This document shows positions 1-8,946 of a stretch of DNA of 20,608 bases, piece after piece. A model generated the notes under the pieces. It was not told where the DNA came from. It saw only the letters and a program-made list of their open reading frames with translations, and made no database searches. Position 1 is the first letter of the stretch; every line of letters starts with the position of its first letter. Position numbers and translations under genes: made by a program. Source of the stretch: JBAWXE01 sp037144255 (GTDB taxonomy: Bacteria; Bacteroidota; Bacteroidia; Chitinophagales; Chitinophagaceae); assembly GCA_037144255.1 (NCBI GenBank), contig JBAWXE010000045.1, forward strand, positions 1 through 20,608, in the 5' to 3' direction.

Positions 1-10
1 AGTAAAAAGC

Positions 11-433
11 ATGAAAAACAAACATTCAGCACTACAATTAATACTAACATTATCTAAGGTACAAGCGGTTATCAACCGTAAAATGGATGGGCAACTGAGC
101 GTACATGGTTTGGGAAGTAATGATTTTATCATTCTGTATTATTTGGCACAGGCAGAGGGTAAAAAGATCCGTAGAATAGATCTTGCAGATAAGATAGGAG
201 TAACGGCATCGGGTATAACACGTATGTTGGCACCTATGGAAAAGATTGGTCTCATATCCAGAGAGTCAAATGAAAGGGATGCACGCATTAGCTATGTAAT
301 ATTGACAGAGGCGGGTAAGCGACTGTATGAAGAAGGGCTGGTAACGGCAGAGTTTGTAGCATCTGAATTGTTTCCAAGTGTGAAGTCTAAAAAAATGGAC
401 AATGTGATAGAGATGATGGAGGAGATAATTTAA
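11..433 (+). CDS. MarR-family transcriptional regulator
   Basis: A 140-aa protein with the size and layout of MarR regulators: an N-terminal dimerisation helix, a winged helix-turn-helix at about residues 50-95 (the run RIDLADKIGVTASGITRML is the recognition-helix region, followed by the wing with ESNERDARIS) and a C-terminal dimerisation helix. The wing carries the family-typical D-x-R element (RDAR). MarR proteins bind palindromic operators as dimers and usually respond to small phenolic or oxidative ligands; the ligand and target here cannot be read. The ATG at 11 is the only sensible start visible, but only 10 bases of upstream sequence are present, so promoter and operator lie outside the window. 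Downstream is about 620 bp of non-coding DNA, so it is probably the last gene of its unit. Family assignment is strong; specificity is unknown. Confidence 0.88.
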   Translation: MKNKHSALQLILTLSKVQAVINRKMDGQLSVHGLGSNDFIILYYLAQAEGKKIRRIDLADKIGVTASGITRMLAPMEKIGLISRESNERDARISYVILTEAGKRLYEEGLVTAEFVASELFPSVKSKKMDNVIEMMEEII

Positions 434-462
434 AAATGTGATGAATGTGTCAATTATGTAAT

Positions 463-560
463 GTTACATTCTCTGTAATTTTTTTAAAGGTTACATGGGT
501 AATTTGAGTGATTGATAATCAATGTGTTGTGGGATTTCAAAAGCTACATTAGGGTTACAT
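463..560 (+). repeat. 98-bp direct repeat, copy 1
   Basis: Begins GTTACATTCTCTGT and ends GGGTTACAT. By hand alignment it matches 666-763 over 98 bp with about 8 substitutions and no gaps. It contains three GTTACAT heptamers. A small inverted repeat (ATGTAA-TG-TTACAT, 456-469) lies at its left edge, and GTTAC-ATGG-GTAAC (554-567) at its right edge. Function is unknown; it may be an intergenic dispersed repeat or a tandem regulator-binding region. Confidence 0.85.
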
Positions 561-606
561 GGGTAACTCATTTTATAGTTAGTATTGCTGACGCAACAAA
601 ATGAGA

Positions 607-625
607 TTGCGGGTCAAGCCCGCAA
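607..625. repeat. GC-rich inverted repeat between the two direct repeats
   Basis: TTGCGGG-TCAAG-CCCGCAA is a perfect 7-bp stem with a 5-nt loop, GC-rich against an AT-rich background. There is no T-run after it on either strand, so it is not a standard intrinsic terminator. It resembles short REP-like palindromes. Confidence 0.6.
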
Positions 626-665
626 AGACACGCGAGGGTGGGTTGAGTGCCATGATGAGGCAAAG

Positions 666-763
666 GTTACATTCTCTGTGATTTTTTTAAAGGTTACATG
701 GGTAATTTGAGTAGTTGATAATCAATGAGTTGTAGGAATTCAAAAGTTACATTTGGGTTACAT
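666..763 (+). repeat. 98-bp direct repeat, copy 2
   Basis: Second copy of the 463-560 element, same orientation, offset by 203 bp, about 92 percent identical by eye. It contains four GTTACAT heptamers (666, 693, 746, 757). Equal length without indels suggests a duplication followed by point changes, or selection on spacing. Confidence 0.85.
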
Positions 764-1054
764 CGAGATTGAGAGTGCTGATTCACAAATGCTTCTCATA
801 TGGTTTACGTGCTACCAAGAATATAATGGGATAAATGAGAGTAGAAAGTAGCGACTCATGATAGAAATAATGCTGTGTGCTGAAAAAACATAAAGATACG
901 AAATGGGGGTAGGGGGTAACAAATATTTGTTTCGATATTATTAGTTACAGGTCGGAAAATGTGATGAATAATGGCTGAGAAATTTGCGGATATGATAATA
1001 ATCATGAAATGATTGTTTGCATAATGGTATTTTTTCTATAAAAATTGATATACT

Positions 1055-3440
1055 ATGCGTAAGCTATTGTTTATCCTTATCATTATGTTTTCTTTTTCTG
1101 AAGGAGTTCAATCTCAAACCATCAGCACATTTGCCGGGAATAATATAAATGCAATATTTATAGGAACACCCAGTAATATTGCGCAATTATCTATGCCTTG
1201 GGGAGTAAGATTTGGTCGTAATGGTAAATTAATTATTTCAGATGCTTCGAATTCAGTCATAAGATCATATGATACTATTACCGGAATAGTAACTAGAATT
1301 GCAGGCACAGGTGTCTCAGGTTACAATGGTGATAATGGTCCAGCTACGTCAGCTCAATTTGGATGCGCAGGGTCAGGTATAGCAACAGATACTTCCGGTA
1401 ATATCTATTTCCCTGATATTAATTATAGTGTGGTACGTAAAATAAATTCTTCTGGTATCATTACTACAATAGCAGGAAGCACATCAGGAGTAGCGGGTTA
1501 TAGTGGTGATGGTGGTCCTGCCAATTTAGCATTACTTACCCTTCCTTTTGATATTATTACTGATAAGGCAGGCAATATATATATCTGATCAAGGCAATTA
1601 TACAATTCGCAAAATTAATACTTTCGGTATCATCAATACAATTGCAGGTAATGGAGTTTCGGGTTTTCCTACCTATGGGGGCTTGGCAACTGCAACCAGC
1701 TTATATAGGGTATGGGGTGTTTGTATTGATACTAGTGGAAATGTGTATCAATCAGATTGGAGTAGTGGAGTTGTAAATAAAATAAATACTAGTGGTATCA
1801 TAAGCAAAATAGCAGGTAGCGGGTCTACCATCTCTTCAGGAGATGGTGGATTGGCAACAGCAGCAGGTATGGCACCTTGGGCTATTATGGTTGATTCAAT
1901 TGGTAATATTTATGTTAGTGACGCAGGTGGTTTGGGAAGTAGTTTGCGAAAAATAAATACTTCAGGAATAATTCAGAAAATAGCAGGTAGCGAAACAAGT
2001 ACAGGTTTTAGTGGTGATGGTGGTTCTGCAATGAATGCATTGTTTAATAATCCGAAAATGTTTTGCTTCGACAGTTTAGAGAATATATTTTTTGTAGATG
2101 AAGGTAATAGTAGAATCAGGAAAATAAGCAATAATGGAATAATTAGTACTGTAGTAGGGAATAGTGGATATGGAGGAGATGGAGGACCGGCAATTACAGC
2201 ACTGTTACAAAGCCCGACAGATGTATGTAAAGATAAATATGGGAATATATATATTGCTGATGTTGGTAGTCATACAATTAGAAAAGTAAATACGGCTGGG
2301 ATCATATCTACTATTGCAGGAACGGGAGTTGCCGGTAATTCAGGAGATGGTGGACCAGCCACAATTGCTGAACTCAATGACCCCATTGGAGTGGTACTAG
2401 ATACGAATGGTAATATATATATATCAGATGATTTGGATAATAAAGTACGTAGGATAGATGGAGTAACGGGTATCATCACATCTTTTGCCGGTACAGGCAT
2501 TTCAGGATATAGTGGTAATGGTGGAACTGCTGGGTTGGCACAATTAAATTCGCCAATGGGCTTAGCAATAGACACAAGCGGTAACCTATACATTTCTGAT
2601 AAGGGTAATAATGTGATCAGAAAAGTAGATGTTATAAGCAATTCTATTTCATTGTATGCGGGCAATACAATTGCAGCACTATCGGGAGATAATGGTCCTG
2701 CAACAGCTGCATCACTCAATGGCCCAGCCTACATTGCATTTGATCAACAAAATAATCTGTATATAGCTGATGAAAATAATAATGTTGTGAGGAAAGTAGA
2801 TGGAGCAAGTAGTATCATTTCAACTTTTGCAGGAAATGATACCTGTACTGGGGCATTAGGAGATGGAGGACCTGCATTGGCAGCGACTATTTGTAGCCCT
2901 GTAGGAGTAGCAGTGGATGATACAGGCAATGTAAGTATTACTACAGCAGGTAGAGTAAGACATGTAACATCCAGCACAGGAACAGTGACCACAGCTGCGG
3001 GTAATGGAAAAATAGGTATGACACCTGATGGCACGGGTGCAGATTCTTCAGTATTCAATGGAGCTTCAGGCATTTGTTTTGATGCCGTTGGACATTTGTT
3101 AATTGCAGATAGAAATAATCGTGTAGTTAGAGGAAAGGGATTACCAGTAGAAGTAAAAGAAATAGGAATAACAAGTAGTATGTTGAGAGCCTTTCCTAAT
3201 CCTAATAATGGAACATTTGAAATTTCGGGTATTGTAACAGAAGGTGATGCAAAGAATGAATTAACAGCAACTGTTACCAATATGCTAGGGCAGGTAGTAT
3301 ATCAAACACGGCTATCCACTCAAAACCATTTTGCAATTTGCAATATAAGCCTGAATGGCAGTTTGTCTGAAGGTGTTTATTATTGTAATATTTCAGGCAG
3401 TAATATAAGGCAAACTATAAAAGTGCTTAAGATAAAATAG
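1055..3440 (+). pseudogene. Secreted NHL-repeat protein with T9SS type A sorting domain, frameshifted
   Basis: One gene of roughly 795 codons split by a 2-bp deficit. The 5' part (1055-1588) has a signal peptide (MRKLLFILIIMFSFSEGVQSQ) and NHL-type repeats. It ends at a TGA (1586-1588) immediately after GNIYI; the other frame picks up with SDQGNYTIRK and continues to 3440. About 12 repeats of roughly 50-55 aa are visible, each with a GDGGPAT-like turn, a GNIYISD strand and an IRKI strand ending in GIISTIAG. This suggests a beta-propeller. The last 80 or so residues (AFPNPNNGTFEISG onward, ending IKVLKIK) are a T9SS type A C-terminal sorting domain, so the intact protein would be exported and displayed on or released from the cell surface. 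The break falls in the AT run at 1575-1584. The long downstream frame keeps good repeat sequence, so the lesion is recent, reversible, or a sequencing error. Partner and substrate are unknown. Confidence 0.85.
1575..1584 (+). repeat. AT dinucleotide tract at the frameshift
   Basis: Five AT units encode the GNIYI strand of an NHL repeat. The equivalent position near 2410-2425 in the same gene (also GNIYISD) has six units and stays in frame. Adding one AT unit here restores GNIYISDQGN without a stop. Confidence 0.8.
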
Positions 3441-3445
3441 GTAAA

Positions 3446-3476
3446 GAAAAAAAATCCCCAACCTATGAGGTTGGGG
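3446..3476 (-). terminator. Intrinsic terminator of trxB, possibly bidirectional
   Basis: Perfect 9-bp stem CCCCAACCT / AGGTTGGGG (3456-3464 and 3468-3476) with loop ATG. On the minus strand it is followed by a run of eight Ts (As at 3447-3454 on plus), the right form for ending trxB at 3506. On the plus strand the T-run is missing, but the same hairpin lies 15 bp after the NHL gene stop. Confidence 0.85.
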
Positions 3477-3505
3477 GATATAAGTATAGTGTTGTAGTAA
3501 GTGTA

Positions 3506-4447
3506 TTAATGTAAGCCCATAGCACCCAGATATCTTTCGGCATCGAGGGCAGCCATACAGCCGCTACCTGCAGCTGTAACAGCCTGGCGGTATATCTTAT
3601 CCTGTACATCGCCACAGGCAAATATACCTTCTATATTGGTCTTGCTAGAGTCGGGCTGAGTGATGAGGTAACCTTGTTCGTCCATATCCAACAGACCTGT
3701 AAATAAGCTAGAATTAGGTTGGTGGCCAATAGCTACAAAGAATGCTTTGACAGGTACTACAGTTTCTTCGTTAGTAAGGATATTGCGTAGTTTCAGTGCA
3801 TTCACTGTTTTGTCGCCCATTACTTCTACGGTCTCGCTATTCCAGTATACCTTGATATTGGGAGTATTGATCACACGATCTTGCATTACCTTGCTGGCAC
3901 GCATTTCGCTACGGCGAACGAGCATATGTACATTGCTACATAGTTTAGACAGGTACAAAGCTTCTTCGCAAGCCGTATCGCCGGCACCTACAATAGCTAC
4001 TTCCTGACCTTTGAAGAAGAAACCATCGCATACTGCACAAGCAGAAACACCATGACCATTGAGACGTTGTTCTGACTCAATACCCAGCCATTTGGCAGAG
4101 GCACCAGTAGCTATGATAACAGCATCGGCTTCTATCCATTTTTCTTCATCTATCTCTACACGATAAGGACGCTTAGAGAAATCGACCTTAGTAGCCATTC
4201 CCCAACGAATATCGGCACCCATGCGGGTAGCTTGTTTTTCAAAGTCTACCATCATTTGCGGGCCCATGATACCTTCGGGATAACCTGGATAGTTCTCTAC
4301 CTCGGTAGTAATGGTGAGTTGTCCACCGGGTTGTAAGCCCTGATATAAAACAGGTTTGAGATTGGCACGAGCAGCATATATGGCTGCAGTGTATCCTGCA
4401 GGGCCGGAACCTATAATGAGGCAATGTACTTTTTCTGTATCGGACAT
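3506..4447 (-). CDS. trxB: Thioredoxin-disulfide reductase
   Basis: NADPH-dependent flavoenzyme that keeps cytoplasmic thioredoxin reduced. Numbered from the ATG at 4447 (313 aa), the FAD-binding GSGPAG is at residues 13-18, the redox-active CAVC pair at 137-140, the NADPH-binding GAGDTA at 154-159, and the C-terminal FAD motif GIFACGD near 283. Length and motif order match low-molecular-weight bacterial TrxB. The frame can be extended to 4477 only with a TTG codon and a non-family leader (HFCDPLIVL); the ATG before SDTEKVHCLIIGSG is the correct start. It lies 78 bp after the DUF4249 gene on the same strand and ends at a strong hairpin terminator. No adjacent thioredoxin gene is seen. Confidence 0.97.
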   Translation of the reverse strand: MSDTEKVHCLIIGSGPAGYTAAIYAARANLKPVLYQGLQPGGQLTITTEVENYPGYPEGIMGPQMMVDFEKQATRMGADIRWGMATKVDFSKRPYRVEIDEEKWIEADAVIIATGASAKWLGIESEQRLNGHGVSACAVCDGFFFKGQEVAIVGAGDTACEEALYLSKLCSNVHMLVRRSEMRASKVMQDRVINTPNIKVYWNSETVEVMGDKTVNALKLRNILTNEETVVPVKAFFVAIGHQPNSSLFTGLLDMDEQGYLITQPDSSKTNIEGIFACGDVQDKIYRQAVTAAGSGCMAALDAERYLGAMGLH

Positions 4448-4525
4448 AAGAACAATTAATGGGTCACAAAAATGCAAAAAAACAGGTGTTTTTCAGCCAT
4501 TATTTTAAAATAGTACTATCAGTTA

Positions 4526-5455
4526 TTATTGTATATAGATGGTATAGTTCTTGCTGCCATAGCCTGCCCATATGCCCAAGGCGCCATTGCTGATGTTGGA
4601 CTGTGCATTGATAGGCGATGAGAAAGGATTACCTACACTATTGAGGGCAAAAGCCAAAGTGGTCCAGAATGTATATGTACTTTTGTCTATATTAGACCAT
4701 TTCAAGTTTACCGTATCGCCTACAAAGAAATAACGAGACAGGTGATCTTTGGTAGTATCGGTAGAACCATCGGTACCGGGAGGTAATGATTGATTGGTAA
4801 TTGTAACCCCATTCACTACCTGATCGTTGAACACATAGCGGCCGGGCTTATATAAGAATTCGTGACTCTTTTTGGTGTAGTAACGCACATAGTCGCCGGG
4901 GGTATCGGGGTCGGTATAATTGTAATACAAAGTGCGGGCATTCAACAATCTTTGATTGGTAGAATCAGTTATTTTACCTGACCAAACAGAATCTACACCT
5001 TTGGGGTTAGGTATCTTGGTAGTAGATGTGTAAGTCTTACCATTATAAACAATAGTGAGTTTGTAATAATGATCGATCTGACCTTTGAAATTTGCGGCCA
5101 TAGGATCTGTATTATCTACAGTATAGAAACTGAGTTTGTTGCTACCAGAGTCAATAGTGATCTCTTTGAGGTTTACAACAGTACTACCATCGGCCACTGT
5201 AATAGTGGCACCATGTACAAAACTGCTGGTAACAGTAGCTAGGTTTACAGAGTCGAAAAAGCCAATAGAGTTGGTCAATACTACATAAGGTGGAAAGCCA
5301 GACTCAATACTACCTTCTACCACCAATGCAGGAGGAGTACTACTGAGATTGATACTTACAGTTTTTTCGCAAGAAGAAAATGAAGCTATGATACATATAG
5401 CGCAACAAGCCATGATAAGACGGGTAGCTGAGCTAAAAAATGAGATTTGGAGCAT
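4526..5455 (-). CDS. DUF4249-type lipoprotein
   Basis: A 309-aa predicted outer-membrane-associated lipoprotein. The start chosen is the ATG at 5455; the longer reading to 5488 needs a TTG. It gives a signal peptide ending in a lipobox (ASFSSC, Cys about residue 29). The mature part begins EKTVSINLSSTPPALVVEGSIESG, the pattern with which DUF4249 proteins of Bacteroidota begin. These are usually encoded near TonB-dependent receptors and are thought to be surface lipoproteins of unknown function. No receptor gene is next to this one. It follows the L,D-transpeptidase gene by 68 bp on the same strand and may share its transcript. Assignment rests on the N-terminal motif and overall composition. 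Confidence 0.75.
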   Translation of the reverse strand: MLQISFFSSATRLIMACCAICIIASFSSCEKTVSINLSSTPPALVVEGSIESGFPPYVVLTNSIGFFDSVNLATVTSSFVHGATITVADGSTVVNLKEITIDSGSNKLSFYTVDNTDPMAANFKGQIDHYYKLTIVYNGKTYTSTTKIPNPKGVDSVWSGKITDSTNQRLLNARTLYYNYTDPDTPGDYVRYYTKKSHEFLYKPGRYVFNDQVVNGVTITNQSLPPGTDGSTDTTKDHLSRYFFVGDTVNLKWSNIDKSTYTFWTTLAFALNSVGNPFSSPINAQSNISNGALGIWAGYGSKNYTIYIQ

Positions 5456-5523
5456 ATGGTTTGTGAAGTATTCTAAACTAGAACGCAAAAATACGGAAAG
5501 TGTTTTACAGGCCGTATATAATA

Positions 5524-6291
5524 CTAAAATACATATTTTCCATCGGGGGTATACATTACCGGCAAGAGCGTATGTGTTTTTTCGAAATAGTCATAGCCGG
5601 AGCGAAGGTTGGTCCAAAAATGCAATTTGGTAGTATCGTTATAGGTACGTTTCAGGTAGTTCATACTGGCAGTAGTAAAACGCAGAGGATATATATGTAC
5701 CGGTATATTGTTTTGCCCATTGAGATAAGTACTGAGACATAGTACATATATCTCTTGAATAACAGGGTCTGTCATGGGCATGCAACCAATAGTAACACAG
5801 CCACCATGTATATAGATATCGCCACCTAGGTCGTGTTTATCGCCCAGTTTAGTATCTGAAAAATTAGGGTAACTGAGTAACATAGATAAGTAGTATTCGC
5901 TTTTAGGGTTGAACTCATCTATAAAATAACAGCCTTCGGGTACTTGCCTATCGCCTTTGAAACGTTTAGGGCCCAGTATGCCTGATAAGGCACAGATACG
6001 GTAAGACTTTACGAATTTATACTCTGATGAATCATTGTTGCGTGCCCATACTTCCATTTCGTTTATGGACTTGAAAGTGCGGAGATAGATATTGTGGGGA
6101 GGGTAGGCAATGCCTTTTTTCTCAAAAGCCTTGCGGAGGGTATCAGTATATTTCCCCCATGCCTGCGATACTCTGGTATTAGACAGTTGTGCTGTTCTCA
6201 ATGCTTCTGCATCAGATTGTGCATAGGTATTAAAACATAGCCCTAGTAGGCATATGTACAAGAATAGCGACCTGAAATAAGTAACTGGCAT
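5524..6291 (-). CDS. L,D-transpeptidase catalytic-domain (YkuD) protein, YafK/DpaA-like
   Basis: A 255-aa exported protein with a signal peptide (residues 1-24, ending NTYAQ) and a YkuD-type catalytic domain. The signature is IHGGCVTIGCMPMTD, giving His162 and catalytic Cys170 in the HGxxVTxGC arrangement. The arrangement and the conserved GPKRFKGDRQVPEG segment before it resemble the YafK (DpaA)/ErfK branch. In E. coli, YafK cleaves the bond between Braun lipoprotein and peptidoglycan, while other family members make 3-3 crosslinks. Which activity applies here cannot be read. It would act in the periplasm on the stem peptides. The ATG at 6291 is supported by a -7 box 6 bp upstream. An extra Cys (165) lies in the active-site loop. 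Confidence 0.85.
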   Translation of the reverse strand: MPVTYFRSLFLYICLLGLCFNTYAQSDAEALRTAQLSNTRVSQAWGKYTDTLRKAFEKKGIAYPPHNIYLRTFKSINEMEVWARNNDSSEYKFVKSYRICALSGILGPKRFKGDRQVPEGCYFIDEFNPKSEYYLSMLLSYPNFSDTKLGDKHDLGGDIYIHGGCVTIGCMPMTDPVIQEIYVLCLSTYLNGQNNIPVHIYPLRFTTASMNYLKRTYNDTTKLHFWTNLRSGYDYFEKTHTLLPVMYTPDGKYVF

Positions 6292-6296
6292 CTATA

Positions 6297-6304
6297 CAAA
6301 TATA
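6297..6304 (-). promoter_or_regulatory. Candidate Bacteroidota -7 box for the L,D-transpeptidase gene
   Basis: On the minus strand this reads TATATTTG, a full match to TAnnTTTG. No good TTG lies 19 bp upstream, so only the -7 element is supported. It would give a short leader of about 5 nt or start inside it. Confidence 0.35.
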
Positions 6305-6355
6305 AGATGAACGGTGATAAAGTATTCCTAAAATAGAGAAATTTGAGGGAATGCA

Positions 6356-8389
6356 CTAGCTGATCTTGCTCCAGTTGGACTCTTGCGCGGGTTTGATGAG
6401 CAAGTTCTTCAATGGCTGATGTTGAGGATGAGTAAGCCCGGGGTCATCGGCCATTAATGCTTGTGCTGCTATGCGGGTTTGTTCCAGTATAGCAGAATCC
6501 ATGACTATATCTGCCAGTTTGAATTTCAATACACCACTTTGTTTGGTGCCGTACATATCGCCTGGGCCACGCATGTTCAGGTCTTGCTCTGCTATCACAA
6601 AACCATCGGTTGTAGAGGTGATGATGCTCATGCGTTGTTTACTTTCCTTAGATATGTTATTACCTGTTAGTAGTATACAGTAAGACTGTTCGGAACCGCG
6701 ACCCACACGCCCACGCAGCTGATGCAATTGTGATAAGCCAAAACGCTCAGCACTTTCTATGACCATTACAGAGGCGTTAGGTACATTCACCCCTACTTCT
6801 ATCACGGTAGTAGCTACCAGTATCTGGGCTTCGCCATTGATGAAACGCTCCATATTACGTTCTCGCAATGCAGCTTCCTGTCTGCCATGTACCATGGCTA
6901 TATGGTATTTATCCTCGGGGAACCAAATTTTTACTTGTTCATATCCAGCCATCAGACTCTCGTAGTCCATCTTTTCAGATTCTTCTATCAGTGGGTATAC
7001 TATATATGCCTGGCGACCTTTGTTTACCTCTGAACGTACAAATTCCATTACACGTGCACGATGTATATCTGTACGGTGTACGGTTTTTATCTCTTGCCTG
7101 CCGGGTGGTAATTCATCTATAATAGATACATCCAAATCTCCATAAAGTGTCATTGCTAGTGTACGCGGTATAGGTGTAGCCGTCATTACCAATACATGAG
7201 GGGCTTTGTCATTCTTTTGCCACAAGCGTGCACGTTGTCCTACCCCAAAACGATGTTGTTCGTCTATTACAGCCAGTCCCAGATTTTTGAATTGTACACT
7301 TTCTTCTATTAGTGCATGAGTACCCACTACCAGTGGAATACGATTTTCTGCCAGCCCCTTCAATATCTCTTTTCGTTCCTTACCCTTAATACTTCCAGTT
7401 AGCAATGCTACGGGTATTTGCATTGGATCCAGCAGGTTTTTGATACTTTGATAATGTTGCTGTGCCAGTATTTCGGTAGGTGCCATCAGGCAAGCCTGAA
7501 ACCCATTATCCATGGCCAAAAGCATAGCCATTACGGCTACAATGGTCTTACCACTACCAACATCACCTTGCAGCAAGCGGTTCATTTGCTTACCTGTCAC
7601 CGTATCTATACGGATTTCTTTAATTACCCGTTTCTGAGCACCTGTAAGTTCAAATGGCAGGTAATCATTATAGAATTTATTGAAATTGTCACCTACTTTC
7701 TCAAACTTCCAACCCGGTTGCATGGTATGCTGCAAGCGCAGTTTGGCAATCATAATCTGAGAAGCAAACAGCTCTTCCCATTTCAGTCGATAACGTGCCA
7801 TTTGCATTTGCTCATCAGTATCAGGGAAGTGTATCCACTTGATAGCATGATAGCGATTGCAGAGTTTGTATTGACCAACGATATTATGGGACAGTACCTC
7901 CGGTATATCACCGGGTTTTATTCTCTCAAAAAGACTTTGAGTAAGTTTTGCAAAAGAGCGATTGCTGATTCCTTTTGCTTTCAGTTTTTCGGTAGTAGGG
8001 TATACGGGTTGCATACCTGCTGATGCTGTTTCAGCATTCCACACATCTACCTCAGGATGTGCCATATTCACTACACCATTAAAGACCGTTACTCTGCCAA
8101 AGACAATATATTTACCGTGTTCCTCCAAGATCTTTTTCATCCACTGTGCCCCCTGAAACCATACCAGGTCTATCTTTCCTGTTTCGTCATATAGGGTAGC
8201 GCCCAGTCTTTTTTTTCTACCTTCACCTTCTTCAAAAATGTTGACTATGGAGCCTGCTAACTGTACATACTCTGTACTATTAGGGTTAATAGCAGCTATT
8301 TTAGTGATCTGTGTACGATCGAAATAACGATAAGGGAAATGAAAAAGCAGATCACCGAAAGTATGTATGTCCAGCTCCTTCTTAAGCAT
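6356..8389 (-). CDS. recG: ATP-dependent DNA helicase RecG
   Basis: Branch-migrating helicase that rescues stalled replication forks and processes Holliday junctions. Numbered from the ATG at 8389 (677 aa): wedge/OB-fold domain at about 30-130, Walker A GDVGSGKT at 275-282, DEQH box at 376-379, motif III TATPIPRT, and motif VI QLRGRVGRG near 560, with the C-terminal domain ending WSKIS. The coordinates given use the first ATG, but this is probably not the true start. The frame continues upstream to 8461 with LDSPIEYLKGVGPQRGE, which is conserved RecG N-terminal sequence, before a TAG at 8465-8467. That extension contains no ATG, GTG or TTG (see findings). The full-length protein would be about 701 aa, close to the family norm. 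Confidence 0.96.
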   Translation of the reverse strand: MLKKELDIHTFGDLLFHFPYRYFDRTQITKIAAINPNSTEYVQLAGSIVNIFEEGEGRKKRLGATLYDETGKIDLVWFQGAQWMKKILEEHGKYIVFGRVTVFNGVVNMAHPEVDVWNAETASAGMQPVYPTTEKLKAKGISNRSFAKLTQSLFERIKPGDIPEVLSHNIVGQYKLCNRYHAIKWIHFPDTDEQMQMARYRLKWEELFASQIMIAKLRLQHTMQPGWKFEKVGDNFNKFYNDYLPFELTGAQKRVIKEIRIDTVTGKQMNRLLQGDVGSGKTIVAVMAMLLAMDNGFQACLMAPTEILAQQHYQSIKNLLDPMQIPVALLTGSIKGKERKEILKGLAENRIPLVVGTHALIEESVQFKNLGLAVIDEQHRFGVGQRARLWQKNDKAPHVLVMTATPIPRTLAMTLYGDLDVSIIDELPPGRQEIKTVHRTDIHRARVMEFVRSEVNKGRQAYIVYPLIEESEKMDYESLMAGYEQVKIWFPEDKYHIAMVHGRQEAALRERNMERFINGEAQILVATTVIEVGVNVPNASVMVIESAERFGLSQLHQLRGRVGRGSEQSYCILLTGNNISKESKQRMSIITSTTDGFVIAEQDLNMRGPGDMYGTKQSGVLKFKLADIVMDSAILEQTRIAAQALMADDPGLTHPQHQPLKNLLIKPAQESNWSKIS

Positions 8390-8526
8390 TTCTCCACGCT
8401 GTGGCCCTACACCTTTCAGATATTCAATAGGGGAGTCTAATATGGAGGCAATGCTACTGATAGACTATGATTTTGATGATAAAAATAGGGAAGCAATAAT
8501 GTATATAAAAGAAAAGTGGATAAGTT

Positions 8527-8931
8527 TTATTTCCCTTCCTTATCTACTGCCAGCACGGTTCTTAAATTGAGTTTTTTAGCAGCTTTCATTACAGTTACTA
8601 TATTCTCTGCGTTCGCTTTCTTATCAGCATTGATCACTAATGTAGGTTCTGCATCCTGCGATTTAGATACCAGTTTAGAGATAGCACTCGATAAGGAGTC
8701 AACAGATGTAGCGCGGGTAGCTACGTAGAAATGCTGTGTAGAATCTATAGAAACTACCACTGTTTGTTTTGATTTAGTATCACTACTTGCCTTAGGTATA
8801 GACAGTTTTATCACGTTGGGATTGGCCAAGGTAGATATGATGAGGAAAAAGAACAACAGGATGAACAAGATGTCGTTCAGCGATGAAGTATGTGGTTCCG
8901 GATTTTCCCTTAAGTGTTTTCTGAGATTCAT
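8527..8931 (-). CDS. exbD: ExbD/TolR-family proton-channel subunit
   Basis: A 134-aa inner-membrane protein: short cytoplasmic N-terminus, one transmembrane helix (about residues 20-38) and a periplasmic domain of about 95 residues. The helix starts with an Asp in NDILFILLFFFLI, the conserved protonatable residue of ExbD/TolR/MotB. With ExbB it forms a motor that uses the proton gradient to energise outer-membrane transport (TonB) or envelope maintenance (Tol-Pal). It lies 15 bp after exbB on the same strand, so they are co-transcribed. No TonB or Tol-Pal partner follows, so which system it drives is open. Confidence 0.9.
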   Translation of the reverse strand: MNLRKHLRENPEPHTSSLNDILFILLFFFLIISTLANPNVIKLSIPKASSDTKSKQTVVVSIDSTQHFYVATRATSVDSLSSAISKLVSKSQDAEPTLVINADKKANAENIVTVMKAAKKLNLRTVLAVDKEGK

Positions 8932-8946
8932 AACAGCTAAAGGGGA

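Larger units (their letters stand above)
434..1054. other. Repeat-bearing intergenic region
   Basis: About 620 bp without a credible ORF on either strand. It holds two 98-bp direct repeats (463-560 and 666-763), a GC-rich hairpin between them (607-625), and seven same-orientation copies of GTTACAT (starting at 463, 490, 554, 666, 693, 746 and 757). The remainder (764-1054) is AT-rich leader before the NHL gene; I found no clear TTG-N19-TAnnTTTG promoter in it. Confidence 0.7.

Noticed and set aside
463..763. CRISPR array
   Set aside because: Only two 98-bp units with about 105 bp between them; CRISPR repeats are 24-48 bp with uniform short spacers, and no cas gene is present.
2270..3280. Two minus-strand ORFs (2270-2719 and 2744-3280) opposite the NHL gene
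   Set aside because: They are mirror frames of a repetitive coding sequence, show repeat periodicity without a domain, and lack independent start signals.
1548..3440. Separate gene starting at the ATG at 1548 downstream of the NHL 5' part
   Set aside because: The first residues before SDQGNY are read from the wrong frame of the preceding repeat; the real unit is one frameshifted gene starting at 1055.
4447..5488. Upstream TTG starts for trxB (4477), the DUF4249 gene (5488) and exbB (9678)
   Set aside because: Each adds non-family residues and needs TTG, while an ATG giving a proper N-terminus or signal peptide is available just downstream.
7418..8023. 201-aa plus-strand ORF antisense to recG
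   Set aside because: It lies wholly within a highly conserved RecG frame, and its composition (many Cys, His, Tyr, Phe) is typical of a shadow frame.
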